Below, one piece after another: positions 50,153 through 61,446 of a stretch of 64,000 nt of DNA (position 1 is the stretch's first letter; each line of letters begins with the position of its first letter). Source of the DNA: Pempheris klunzingeri (lineage: Eukaryota > Chordata > Actinopteri > Acropomatiformes > Pempheridae); the NCBI RefSeq assembly GCF_042242105.1, contig NC_092027.1, positions 15,033,721-15,097,720 on the forward strand, in the 5' to 3' direction. The notes under the pieces were generated by a model. It saw nothing but the letters and a program-made list of their open reading frames with translations, was not told the DNA's origin and did no database searches. The position numbers and the translations under genes were made by a program.

Positions 50153-53100
50153 TTCTCTCTAGCTCTCTTCCCACCCCTCACTCACCAGCTGACTGTGGGC
50201 ATTTCGCTCTTTCTCTTAAACCAATCATATTCTTGCCTTGATCCTCTCGAGCCATTCATCTCATCGCTGTCCAAGTTTAAAGGTTCTATGTACACGGTTC
50301 AGAGCCACTAGATGTCGCACTAGAGCATCAGCATCTCAGACCAAAACGAACACCCCACTGAAGCCATTGCTCTCGTTCGTTTGCTCTGTACAAGCGAATA
50401 AACAAGTCTGTTAAATGCCACCATCACATAAAAACAGGCAAAACATCCGTTATCCACATCTGTCCATGTCCACTGTGCAGCCTTCACTGGTCACGCAGGG
50501 ACGTGTGGAAGCGAAAGAGGCACAGAGCAATAGCCGTTAGCTTGCCAACCCCTGGCGACGAGCTAAAAAGTCACCCATTTGTAGTTTTACTCTCCAACAC
50601 CTTCATCCTCCACTCAGTAAATCCATCAGTAAACACCCAGCTCAAAGGCCATCCATCCCCCAGAGCTGACAGCAGCACAGCAGTACAGCTTCACAGTGCT
50701 TCTCTATTGGTAGCAAGAGGCATCACTCGGCTTTTTGTTGTTTGTTGTAGTTTTATATTATGTTTCAAACTGTGTGTTATTGGGCTACTCCCATAAAGGT
50801 GCTTTAATTTGCTAATTTCTTGGCTTACAGAGTCCTTCTACTGTGCTCATCAGACATTCTGCTAAATATTCTTCCAGATGTCATCACTAGCCTTCACCCC
50901 TTCAACACGACCACCACCAGTGTCTAGACTCCATCAGAGGGATATTTCTATAATATCATGCATCTCTACCCCCTTTTAAAATCATGACATGTTGATGGGG
51001 TCAAACCACCGCAGACTATATATCTTCCACTATCATTCATCTGTCAGTAATCTTTTTGATCACTCTTTAAGCCTCGAGTATATGTATATGTCTGAACACA
51101 GAAGACTGCAGGAAAACTCCTCAAAGAGCTAGTAAGTGGACCTTCAGTTGATATTCTAAATTTTTTTTTAACAAACTGAGTTCTGAGGTCACTAATAAAT
51201 TGTTGTCCAGTTTTAGCCTAGATGCATAGTTGATTCAATGTTCATTTATGTCAAATCAAAGTACAGCATCCAGACCTTGTTACGTGAAAATGTGTAGCGT
51301 TACAGCTCAGCTACCTGTATGGGCTTCCATCCATCTTTATCTTTGAAGTAGAGCACTCTCTGATCCTTCCTGAAAGCTATTGAGTTATCTACATGTAGGC
51401 GCTCCATCTCCTCCTCACTGTTCACCACAAATATCTGCAACCATACACACGGGAGAATGTGAAAGCCTGACAGGTAGTAACTGATTCAGCATAAACACAG
51501 AGTCACTTCAGAGGGTAATATTGTAATGAAATCATTTTTAAGTAGAGTAAAGCAGTCTCTCACTGCAGGGACTTTAGGGGAGCCGCCGCGCTGTGTGTAG
51601 CTTCCAAAAGGAGCATTATTTGTTCCAAGAGTAGAATCACAATCACAGCGACCTGGTTGACCTGGAAGACCTTTCTCTCCCTTTTCCCCAACTAGATAGA
51701 GACCTGCACACAAAAAAAAACATGTACAGCAATGAAACACACATATATGCACGACACTTTGATACAATACACTATAAACTGTAATTTAAGGCTGTATAAG
51801 TGTTTGCGTTACTCTACCTGAGGCAGGTGGACCAGGTGGACCGGGATGGCCGTTTGGACCTGGGGGTCCCTGGGGGCCCATGGCTCCTGAGGCTCCAGTC
51901 TGGCCCTTCGTGCCCTGTGCAAACAAGGCAACTTCCCAATATTAGACAACACACACACTGAAGGTGACCTCCATGCCACCACCACAGCTGCGATAATCTA
52001 GTCCACGGGAAAAGATGTGTGTGTGTTTGTGCATGTGCGCATATATAAATGTGTAGGGTGGGAAGATCTAAGGTGCCAAGGACCCACCAGCCTCGACGGA
52101 AGTCTATACATAGAGGAAGTGAGACTTGAGTGACTGAATTAGACATCGAGAAGACATAGTTCTCAGCTGACAGAAGGGGGAAGCGCACCAGGGCTACAGT
52201 AAGTGATGCTGCCTGGGTGTGTTTGAAATGTGTGAAACATCCGATGCCAATATACAGCTTACACACAGGCCTCTTCAGACCTGTTACGTGTCAGACACAC
52301 CCTTAATATACAGAAGGATCCAAACAACCGAGACATCATTCTTGTTTTCTCGTCTTTCTTCACCTGTTTGCCTCTCTTCCCAGGCCGTCCAGTTGGTCCC
52401 CTCTTCCCTGAGACTCCTGGCTCTCCCTTTGGTCCCTGCTCACCCTGGGAAAGGAAATGAGGAATAATCAGTTTAAATCCTTTTCCGTATTCATTACTGA
52501 ATCACTCTTACCTTCTGCCCAAGCATCCCAGGCAAACCAATGGAACCCTAAATAGAGACAAAATGAGAACCTGATGTGAGAAAAATGATTAACTCAGCAG
52601 AGCCGTTACTCATAAATGTTTACTGTTGATTTTATTGGTCTCTGACATAGAGGGCTCAGGAAAGTTTGAAATGCCATGAACCACTTCCAACCAATGATTG
52701 GAGAGTTTTTCTCTGCCTAATCAAATGATTAAATCCATTATAACTCAGCATGAGGTGAAGAGCTCATAGTTAAAGCCAAGCATAAATGGGCTGTGAAGAG
52801 TTATTCAACACAATATGTTCAAAAACAATTTAAGGATATGCAATAAAAGAAAATTAAATTTCTCCACCAACCTTATCGCCTTTTGGTCCCGCTGTCCCAC
52901 GCTCACCACGAGCCCCCTTTTACAAATAAAAACAGTGACAACAATTAAATGAAGGATTTAATAGTTTTGTAGTGAAAACCATGTGTGCTGTGACAAGTTA
53001 TTGTACCTTCTCTCCTTTGTAGCCTGGCAAACCCTAAAAAGATACACGAGGAATAGAACAGCAGATAAGATTAAAAAAAAATGCAATGATAGTCGATGAA

Positions 53101-55863
53101 AGACTAACAGAGTATTTTTTCTTTCTTCACATACACATAATGTGTGTATGATGTTGTAAGAACGTGACTAACCTTTGACCCTGGTGGTCCCCGTAGTCCA
53201 GGTAATCCCATGAGTCCTGGATCCCCTTTCTCACCCTAAAAAGTACATAAATATGTGACAGTTCTTTCTGTAGTTGTGACATGTACATAAAGACTTCAAT
53301 GTGACACGGTACACCTCGAAAACATGTTAGTACCTGGAGGGATACCATGAGACTTACCATGGGCCCTTCTGGACCAGGCCATCCTGTCAGTCCTTGTTTC
53401 CCTGGGAGGCCCGGAGCCCCCGTACGACCCTACAGAAGCACAAACATCAGCGCCAGCACTTTAGACTTCTCATGTTTTAAATTGCACAAAGGATTTTGTG
53501 ACAGACTCAATTTCTTGTTGAGTGTAAACAGTCTGATCTTCAACATAAAGACGTTTTAATCTGCTTTTCTTAAATATAATCTAATTTGCATTGTGATACA
53601 TTATTTAAATGATCAATTCAACAGGTTTATTTGCTTATTTTGCAGAGAGTTAGATGAGAAGATAGAAACCGCTTTGATGATTAAACACAATATATGAAGT
53701 TAGCACGACAAAGTTAGTCATTTAGAATAACTTAACACAAACACCTGCAGCTCTAAAGCAGACTAATTAATATGTTACATCTCATTTGTTCAATCCGTAC
53801 AAAAACCTGAGTGTAAGAATGACAAATTGTGGTTTCATGGGGGTTTATGTGATGGACTATTTCTTGGCCAGGTGTAGTAACTTCCAGGACTCTCGTCTGT
53901 TTGCCTCCCAGCTAACTCTTGGGAAGAAAGGAAATAAGTGCATTTTCCAAAATGTCAACTTATTCCTTTAAATTTTGTTCTTTGCTAAATACGTTGTTTG
54001 ATCTGCCACTTTTCATGTTTGTCAAGATGCTTCTGTCATGGCCCTATTCGCCAAAAAAAAGGAGCTCCTGATTTTCATAGAGACTAACCAGGTGAAGTAA
54101 GGGTCAGAAACAAATAAGCAAGTCAAACTCAGCCAACTATGATTTCCTAATCGGACATGACGGAGGACAAAACTTGGCATGCAAAGCTTTTAACATTGCC
54201 ACTGATATTTGCTAATTAGTGGACAGGAATAAAGGCTTAGTCGATCTTGCTCTATCGTCAGATCCCTGCAAGCGGGAGAGCCAAATATATTACCTAACAG
54301 CCTTGCAGCTCTGGGGTGCTCCGGATGAGCACCCCAGAGCTGCTGCCATGCTAGCAGCGTGCTCTCATTTAGCTGCCTGTCATTAAAACAGCAGCCTGTA
54401 GAGACACCGTGGACCTGCAGCTGTGTGGAGAGATTTATTATGGAGAGCAAAAGCACTTAGAGAGATTAAAGTGCAGAAGTGGAGTGCTGGAGAGCCTGGA
54501 TCAGCAAGACTGGAGTCCAGTACAAGGACTAATGGAGCCGGGCCAAGGAAAGAAGGAGAAAGAAGAGGACGGCGCGGAGGAAAAGGAACGAAGAGAGGGG
54601 AATGATAGAGACGCGAGGAGCAGGAGGATGACGGGAGACATCCAGGGATGGGATCGAGCTTCGCTGCGCGGTCCACTGAGACTGATGTAGCATGACCCAT
54701 TTAGCAGCTGCAGAGGATATTCTGAGCACATCAACAGACAAATCACATCACAGAGATTGAGGATGCACAGAGGGGACAACGGAGGCAGGGAGAGGGATAG
54801 ATATCCAGATCCCATTATTCCAAGGACATGCGAGATGGACCAGAAAGTGGCGAGCGAGAGAACGGGACATGCAGGAGGGGAGGAGCGGCTCACCTTTGAC
54901 CCCGGACGTCCAATTTCTCCCTGCAGGAGGACAAATGAGGGGAGAGGAGATGTAGCGCTCGTTAGAGCGGAAAGGAACACAAGGACACACGCACAAATGC
55001 TTCTACAGCAAAATACATTAGAGACGAATTTCAAGACTTAGAAAAACACAAAAAAACACATATCACATACCTTTTCCCCTTTTGGTCCCCTTATACCGGG
55101 TAATCCATTCGAACCCTGAAAAATGACACCAACTTTATATTCAGCTCACATATTCTAACAGAACATGGTGCTTTTATGGAAAAATCAATACTAAAAAGGT
55201 CATTTTGTTTAATTTATATGCGTCTTTAACAATATTTCCATATACTGTCTGAATGGCTACATCAGGCTGATTCCACTGATTCAATCATGCTGAAAAGTGG
55301 TGCAGCCACTAATGTGCGGTTTCCGACACCATGTAGTATTTTGATAACGGGCCTTACCTCTGGGCCACGGGGTCCTGGGGGTCCTGGAGGTCCAGATGAA
55401 CACCCAGGTATCACAGGTCTCTGTTTTTCCCGCTCCTTTCCTCCAAGAACACTTGGATCTAACATGCTAATACCATCCTTAAATCAAACAAAAGGTGGTC
55501 ACAAAAGCATGTAAATGAGGGGTGTGAGTGTGCTTGTGTGTTAGTGAACACCTACCAGGCTGCCCCGCTTCCACAGCTGGGGTGGCGGAGGGAAGAGCGG
55601 CGGCGGAGGCGGTGACATGAGGCAACAGGGTTCAAACCTCAACGGCTCACCCAGCAACCTGAGGGCTGAGAGGACACCAGGAAGCATCACAGACGGTTAG
55701 CAGAACATGCAACATGCTCTGTGATGTCACACACACACACAGCACACCCACATGACTTACTTGAGCGGCCCATGAAGATGCTGTCCATGTGGGAGTGACG
55801 GGACAGGGCCCACGCAGGACACAGAAGAATGTGGAGGGACACTGCAAGTCTGACCAGGTCCAT
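48091..55863 (-). CDS. colq: Acetylcholinesterase collagenic tail peptide (ColQ)
   Basis: The 17 coding exons in transcription order are 55863-55761, 55665-55556, 55477-55358, 55115-55071, 54920-54894, 53429-53358, 53235-53173, 53033-53007, 52916-52872, 52547-52512, 52444-52364, 51914-51818, 51703-51564, 51434-51315, 49707-49578, 49053-48951 and 48160-48091; 462 aa (human 455). ColQ is the triple-helical tail that anchors asymmetric AChE in the synaptic basal lamina. It has a signal peptide ([19 protein letters not shown]) and the proline-rich attachment domain that grips AChE ([19 protein letters not shown]). About 58 Gly-X-Y triplets follow; eight consecutive helix exons are multiples of 9 bp. 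The Cys-rich C terminus includes [33 protein letters not shown] and [12 protein letters not shown]. The second heparin-binding motif GRPGKRGKQ is present; the first is altered. Confidence 0.96.
48285..48590 (+). repeat. Dispersed teleost repeat, copy 2
   Basis: The copy contains GGTAGATGAGAAGATGAATA, CCACTCTCATCTGTATG, TTAGCTTAACTTAGCATAAAG, AACAGCTAGCCTG, GTGAGCTTTAGAGGTTCTGAT and GGCCAGGCTAACTGTT. It is a second, longer fragment of the element at 16.9 kb. It lies in the last colq intron. Confidence 0.65.
49708..51314. other. Large colq intron
   Basis: The intron separates the exon ending DGWKPIQ from the exon starting PFQPFQ. Apart from the CT microsatellite, nothing coding or repetitive was recognised. 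Confidence 0.6.
50108..50145. repeat. (CT)n microsatellite
   Basis: CT run of 19 units in the 1.6-kb colq intron. Confidence 0.95.
53630..53970 (+). repeat. Dispersed teleost repeat, copy 3
   Basis: The copy contains GAGAGTTAGATGAGAAGATA, CTGCAGCTCTAAAGCAGACT, TCATTTGTTCAATCCGTACA and ACTATTTCTTGGCCAGGTGT, then CTTCCAGGACTCTCGTCTGT and TTTGCCTCCCAGCTAAC. These match the downstream half of the same percomorph element as the copies at 16.9 and 48.3 kb. The 61-codon open frame inside is repeat-derived. Confidence 0.7.
54305..54343. repeat. Perfect 17-bp hairpin in colq intron
   Basis: GCAGCTCTGGGGTGCTC (54,305-54,321) and GAGCACCCCAGAGCTGC (54,327-54,343) are exact reverse complements with a 5-base loop (CGGAT). 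The arms are GC-rich, unlike the surrounding intron. Confidence 0.9.
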
Positions 55864-55897
55864 CCTGCCAATCTAACTAAAACACACAACACAGGCT

Positions 55898-55901
<4 letters not shown>

Positions 55902-55950
<49 letters not shown>
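55902..55950. repeat. (CA)n microsatellite upstream of colq ATG
   Basis: CA run of about 24 units, starting 39 bases upstream of the colq start codon, in the intron before the first coding exon. Confidence 0.95.
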
Positions 55951-55954
<4 letters not shown>

Positions 55955-56056
55955 ATTTCTACTGCCTGAACTTAATGCACTTACTGGCAGCTGTCACTTT
56001 TCCTTACTCACTCTGGGGGGTGTCACTATTTGATCACTCCCTTAACCTCAGGCCTG

Positions 56057-56057
<1 letters not shown>

Positions 56058-56097
<40 letters not shown>
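56058..56097. repeat. (CT)n microsatellite
   Basis: CT run of 20 units in the colq leader intron. Confidence 0.95.
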
Positions 56098-56098
<1 letters not shown>

Positions 56099-56576
56099 GC
56101 CCTTAACATAATAAACTTGTTGCAGCTCCACACTGCAGCAGATGCAGCCACCTCTGTAATTCCAGCCGTGCACCAACACCCTCAGTGCCAGAATTAGACC
56201 CGATGGGTGAAGCTGCCACTCAGGCTCATTAGGACCAATTTATAACAGAAGTCATAGTGATAATAGTGACAATAGTAAAGACGTCACAGGTTCCTTCACA
56301 CATTTCCAGCATGCTCACATTTCGTCTGATGAATCCAGCTCAGTGATAGTGGATGCCAGAGGATGCTGGAAGTCCTAAAATAATAATAATCTCGTGTCTA
56401 ACCACGTGTGTTTTGCAGGAAACATGCTGCACCGGGTTCAGCCTTTAATGTTCAAATAATATGGCTCTTCTGTTTTATCTGATTAAAAACTACGTTGCCT
56501 TGTTGTACCTACGAGCCAGGAGCGTTTAAGGGAAACACCTACATCCATGGTTTTGAATGCACAAGATCCTCCTTAC

Positions 56577-56900
56577 CTTCCACTTGTAGACACGCTGCCT
56601 GACGCTCCTCTCGCCTAAATGAAACGCGCGGTGTGCAGCCACACAGTCTGAGGCTCCTCTGACATCTGGACCGCTAATAAATCTGATCCATTTATCGACA
56701 AGCTTCTCTCCCTCCGCAGGTCAGAAACAACACAGCCGGGCAGGAGATGTTTCTCCCCAGCGGAGGCCAGTGAGCGGAGGCTGCGGAGTCCCGGCGGGTC
56801 TGGAGGCTCGCGGCTGTGGTGTCTGTGGATCGGCACTGACATTTGCGTTATAGTCGTCGGGCACGTTTTGTGATCATTTTGGTGCCGGAGGAGAAATGGC
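56577..56900 (-). promoter_or_regulatory. colq: colq non-coding first exon and GC-rich start region
   Basis: On the - strand, GTGGAAG|GTAAGG gives a strong donor (exon end 56,577). Upstream of it is a GC-rich block (56.6-56.9 kb) that contrasts with the AT-rich flanks. It would splice to an acceptor just before the ATG at 55,863. The start site is inferred. Confidence 0.45.
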
Positions 56901-56939
56901 GCCCTCTGCTGGACGTTTGGGTTCACGAAGAAAATAATA

Positions 56940-57018
56940 GTAAAATCAGTAAATATTCTTACATAACTTCACTGTCCTTTATTTAGACGTATTATGATAT
57001 ATTTATATCTGACAATAC

Positions 57019-57060
<42 letters not shown>

Positions 57061-58061
57061 CACACACACACGACTAAAACTGTAAAGGTGTATTTAAACT
57101 TCACTACATCACTGACACATCTCATATTATTCTTTAAAACTACAGCATGTGGTGACACAACAGACCTTATGATGCCCAACTAATTAAAATATATAAAGTA
57201 AATATTAATACAAGACTATCTGGACACTTCATTTCAAAGTGGAGGGAAATAATAAAATCAGATTGTGGAGAGAATGACCCATGTATTATATTTTATTGCC
57301 ACATCCGTTTACTCCTTAAGTCAAGGTCACGGTATTGTTTAGAAAAGAACTAACAGCACAGCAACAGTAACTCAGACAAAAAGAATATGATATAAATGTA
57401 GACACTTATAGGTTCTTATTAGACCAAGTTTAAGGACCGTAAATAGAGCAAAAAAACGTTTTTCTGTAAATTACAAATCGATTTGCCCTCACTGATCCTG
57501 AGTCAGAAACACACTTGAAAGTAGAAAATGTTTGAATATAAAATACACACATTTTAAAGTGCAAATGTAGAACAATAAAAGCGATCACTCACAGTGGCTT
57601 AGAAAAGAGGAGAAAACAAAGTAGATATTCCACATTCTCAACACATTTTTCAAACCCATTTTGAGAATATAGGAAAAAACTGCGGAGACTTAACAAGCCG
57701 TAAACATGACAGAGAAATAAAGTGATCGACAGTGCGGCAAGAGCTAAAGTGGCAAAAATGAAAAGTGTGCAGTTTCTGTGCAAGCGGAAGTCAGAACAAA
57801 CAGCTCTGTTTTAAGAGCGTCCCACAGGAAGGCTGCCTCTTTCAGAAGAGTCCACCAGTCAGAGAGGAATGACTCATGTGATAATCAAAAACAGACTCCT
57901 GCACAAAAAATAAACAGTGTGGCAGCAATGTTGTAGTGTAACAAAATGTAGAGAAATTCATTTTAAAAAACTATTTCTATTACTCAAAATTAAAATGTTT
58001 TTGTAAATGTACAGTGAGCTGCTCCTGTCCACAGCTGAATGTGTGTGTGTGTGTGTGTACA
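56940..58061. other. AT-rich DNA: colq upstream region and cycs 3' UTR
   Basis: A (TA)n(CA)n tract lies at 57,021-57,072. A reverse-strand AATAAA (TTTATT at 57,292-57,297) could end the cycs transcript, giving a 3' UTR of about 0.77 kb. No coding features were seen. Confidence 0.45.
57021..57072. repeat. (TA)n(CA)n compound microsatellite
   Basis: About 38 bases of alternating TA with one break, followed by a short CA run. Confidence 0.9.
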
Positions 58062-59211
58062 TTAGGAGGTGGCGTCCTTTAAATAGGCTATAATGTCCTG
58101 TCTTTCCTTTTTCTTTCTGATCCCGCTGAAGATCATCTTGGTACCAGGAATGTACTTCCTAGGGTTTGTAAGGTAGATATTCAGCGTTTCCTCATCCCAT
58201 ACGATACCTAAAAGAAAGGAACAAACACGTGAAGGTTTTCAGTGTGTGAGCTTATCTGCAGAATATGTCACAAATGTTTCTGGCGGCGATGTTTAGGTTT
58301 TACTGCCTCCTGTCAGTGCGGGGCCTCAGAGTCAGAGCTGCCCTGCCTGTTCATACCTGCTGCTCTGACTGTCGGGTGTAAAAAAACACACCGACAAAGC
58401 TGCTCCTACAGCTGCAGCCAAGACACAATTATTGCACATTCCTAAACATTCACATGGACATTTATGTGTTGTATTATGTTATTATGTTACATTCATGGGA
58501 TCAGAGGTATCTCCATTATGAAAGCAAGGAAAAACTTTCTCTCAGGCATCGAATGCTGCCATGCACTAACTTTTACAAACTTCTTCCTGCAGGTTGACTG
58601 TAGCATGGTGCTTTATCACAGGGGAAAGTCCTTTCCACCACAATTTTACTATGACAAAAGTTTCCCCATTATGAGACATATGTGGTCAAAGTAACCTGAT
58701 TTGTTCTGGCTGAGTGGAAAAAAACCCAAAAAACATTATCACACTTAAAGTTTTTATTTGGGAGAACATTACGTTGTATTGCAATGGTTTATATTTCACT
58801 TATTTTACCCCACATTACACTAGCGAGCACAAAACAATGTATTTCCTACATTTCCTAAACCATAGCTGAGCCGATTGTTACCATTTGGAAAGCAAAGAAA
58901 CAAGCAGTTAAATCAGTAATAATATAATATTAATTCAGGACAAAAGATGGAGAACACATCCAGACTGCACTCCTGTTTCTAATTTGTCTTTATTTCCCTG
59001 CTGCTTTAGTTGCATCTCATGCTGCTGCACACTGATCCATACCTTTGTCCACGTTGGCCTGTGTGTAGGAGAAGCCGGGGGCCTGTCCTGTCTTCCTCCC
59101 AAACAGACCCCACAGGTTGGGCCCCGTCTTGTGGCGTCCCCCCTCCTCCACCGTGTGACACTGGGAGCATTTCTGCACAAACACCTTCTTCCCTTTCTTG
59201 ATGTCCCCCAT
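58062..59211 (-). CDS. cycs: Cytochrome c, divergent
   Basis: There are two coding exons, 59211-59043 and 58207-58062; 104 aa. The protein carries electrons from complex III to complex IV in the intermembrane space and triggers the apoptosome in vertebrates. The haem-binding CSQCH is present, as are the Met80 ligand region [24 protein letters not shown], Trp59 and Tyr67. The intron falls after the first base of Gly56, so this is not a processed copy. It differs from typical somatic vertebrate cytochrome c at many positions: [12 protein letters not shown] at the start, [23 protein letters not shown] in place of [15 protein letters not shown], and the end KDATS. It neighbours npvf as in human 7p15, which supports cycs orthology, though a divergent paralogue is possible. 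Confidence 0.94.
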
Positions 59212-59830
59212 GACCAGCAGCTGGGAGGAGAGGAAGACACCCAGTCAGCTGTGGGACATTCATGTGCAGCTGCACAGTGAATACAAGTGAGACACAGGAC
59301 CGAGGCACAGTGGAGCCCGGGGCTGATGGGTAGTCGCTCAAACTTCCGGATTGTTGTTAAACAAGTCATGAAACATGGGCTAGTTTGAAGCCCGCAGATG
59401 GTAAAAGACTAAACTGGAGCTAAAACTGACCAGAAAAACAGTACACAGCAGAAAGTGAACACCAACTCCAAACCGGAAAACATAAAACAGGGATCCCGCT
59501 GCGACTGAAAACATCGACATACGATTAAAAAAACCACTGCGTGATAAAACAGGAAAAACACAAGAGTCTAATGTTTAATTCAACACAGACACACAGTCTG
59601 TGTTGAATGGTGACGACAACACGGTGTTTCTTCCTGTGTTAGACGGTGAAAACACACTAAAGTCACCAAAACAGCAGCCTCACCGTACCTGTGTGGAGTT
59701 CAAGTCCCTCCAGGTAGAAACCTCCCGCTCTTTTCCGAGTCAGACTTCTGGGATTCGTGCTGTTGTTTGATGGCTCTAAGTTTGAAGCAGCTTCTAGTTG
59801 TGGCCACTTTGTTTCATAGACGCGACCGGG
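59212..59830 (-). promoter_or_regulatory. cycs: cycs leader, intron and 5' UTR exon
   Basis: The acceptor CTCCTCCCAG precedes a 9-base leader and the ATG. The paired donor CACACAG|GTACGG on the - strand ends a non-coding exon at 59,689, with transcription probably starting near 59.75-59.83 kb. No canonical NRF-1 palindrome was noticed. Confidence 0.45.
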
Positions 59831-60478
59831 TTTGAACCTAAAAGCTGAATATCTCAGATTTCAGATGGGAGCGGCCAAACCAGGCTGGAATCAGATGTGA
59901 TACAATTTATTGCGCAACTGGCTTCAGAGCGGGTCACACCCATTCAGTCACAGGCAGGTATGTTCCCAGTGTGGGATGGTGCGTTCACTGCTCCAGCCCT
60001 GAGACAGAAGATGGATTAGCTGTTAACAAAACAAGACCAGTTGTTTCTTTTATTTCATTTTATTTATTTGTCTGGCATTCATTATAAGGCTGATATTACA
60101 AGGGTTCATGTCCTCAAGCGTGACTGAGTGGCAGCACTGAAGCAGCAGAACAAGTTTCCCCCCCATCAGTGACATCTGTGATCTTCCTCCTCCTCTTCCT
60201 CACACAACCTCAAAGACCTGTGGTGGGATGTAACTAAGGCCATTTACTCAAGTACTGTACTCAAGCAACCATTGTTGTGCTTTATTACTCCACTACATTT
60301 ATTTGACAGCTTTTTACAATGTGAATTTTTCACACCCTTTCTGCCCAGTGAAAACCAACTAACTCCAAATTTGGTAAATTTAATCTGAATTTTTCCACTA
60401 ACGTGAAGGACTGTGTGTTCCTTTACTGGCACACACACAATAAAATGGTGGCTATTCAGCAGGTTCTCTGGGTTGGTT

Positions 60479-60526
60479 CAGGGGCTTAATAGCACCGCAG
60501 CTGTACAAGAACTTGTTAAGCCCCTG
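60479..60526. repeat. 11-bp inverted repeat
   Basis: CAGGGGCTTAA (60,479-60,489) pairs perfectly with TTAAGCCCCTG (60,516-60,526). It lies 88 bases before a stronger hairpin. Confidence 0.75.
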
Positions 60527-60614
60527 CTTGGTTCTTTACTGCTTCTTTAGCTTAGTTTAGTTTAGTCGGGTAAAGGTTTACTTTTGACAAAAGATAGGTA
60601 AAGATAGGTTCTAA

Positions 60615-60670
60615 TAGCACTAAAAGTGGTTCCCTTATGATTCCAAGCCAAATAACCACTTTTAGTGCTA
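60615..60670. repeat. Perfect 17-bp inverted repeat with 22-base loop
   Basis: TAGCACTAAAAGTGGTT (60,615-60,631) is the exact reverse complement of AACCACTTTTAGTGCTA (60,654-60,670). The loop is 22 bases. The size is close to a short pre-miRNA stem, but pairing does not extend beyond the 17 bp. Confidence 0.85.
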
Positions 60671-61446
60671 CCTAGCACCATTGTAGTTTAGTGTCCAGAG
60701 AAAAGGGGTGAGGCACTGCCACCTTAGTTTACCTCCCACTGGGAGAAAGGCAAAGGACAATATCTTCTAAATCCATAAGCTGTATAGTTTATGTTTCCCT
60801 TTGGTCACTTGAAGAGTTGTAAAAATGATTTAAGTACTGAAAGTTCTAAACCTGTAAGTTATACCCCTAGTGTTAGTTTGGGAACTCTGCAGTTATTTCT
60901 CTGAGGGGACTTTGGACTTGGTGTTTGTCTCCATCTAGTGTTCAGTATCTGCTACATCTACAGCTTGCTTGATTAAAAATAAGATACACTAAAAACAGTT
61001 AATTATTGAATATAGGTGAGTAAGTGTGTGGAGGTAAGTGTGGACCAGCAAAAAAAGAGACTTAATGAGTTTTGAAGAGAGAGAAAAATATATTAGTTCT
61101 AAATTTCTCTAAGAAATGAAAAAAAGATGCCAGATCCCTCACTCAGACACTGTCCAACCAACTTGAGGCAAACGTAGATACAAAAAAAAGTTCTAATAAC
61201 AAAAGTAAGTAGGACTCAGTAAATAAGCAAAATAAAAACCAAACCACACACTTGAAACTTTTATTATTATTGTTTAGATGCATTTCCTGACTCAAACTAT
61301 TTAAAGGCACATTTAAATATTTCATCTTGCTAATCTATTGTTTGTGGATGAACATTTGTCTTTACAGTAAAAACACTGTGTGCAGATATTATATTCACAT
61401 GTTATAGTAGACCTCAGTGTTGGCCTACGTAATCCTCTTTCATCCT

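Larger units (their letters stand above)
53430..54893. other. colq intron holding a repeat copy and a hairpin
   Basis: The intron lies between the 27-bp and 72-bp collagen exons. It holds repeat copy 3 (53.63-53.97 kb) and a perfect hairpin (54.3 kb). It also holds a purine-rich segment (54.54-54.65 kb) whose Glu/Arg-rich open frames are compositional. Confidence 0.6.
59831..61440. other. Intergenic DNA between cycs and npvf
   Basis: No gene is seen. It holds the two inverted repeats at 60.48-60.67 kb. It also holds the candidate npvf poly(A) signal on the - strand (TTTATT at 61,260-61,265), about 180 bases past the npvf stop. Confidence 0.55.

Noticed and set aside
54409-55041. Long Glu/Arg-rich open frames in a colq intron
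   Set aside because: They come from a purine-rich composition on one strand. Collagen exon 54,894-54,920 lies within the same region on the other strand and explains the only coding signal.
58062-59211. Processed cytochrome c pseudogene
   Set aside because: The gene has an intron at the usual position, intact frames, all haem ligands and a spliceable 5' UTR exon.
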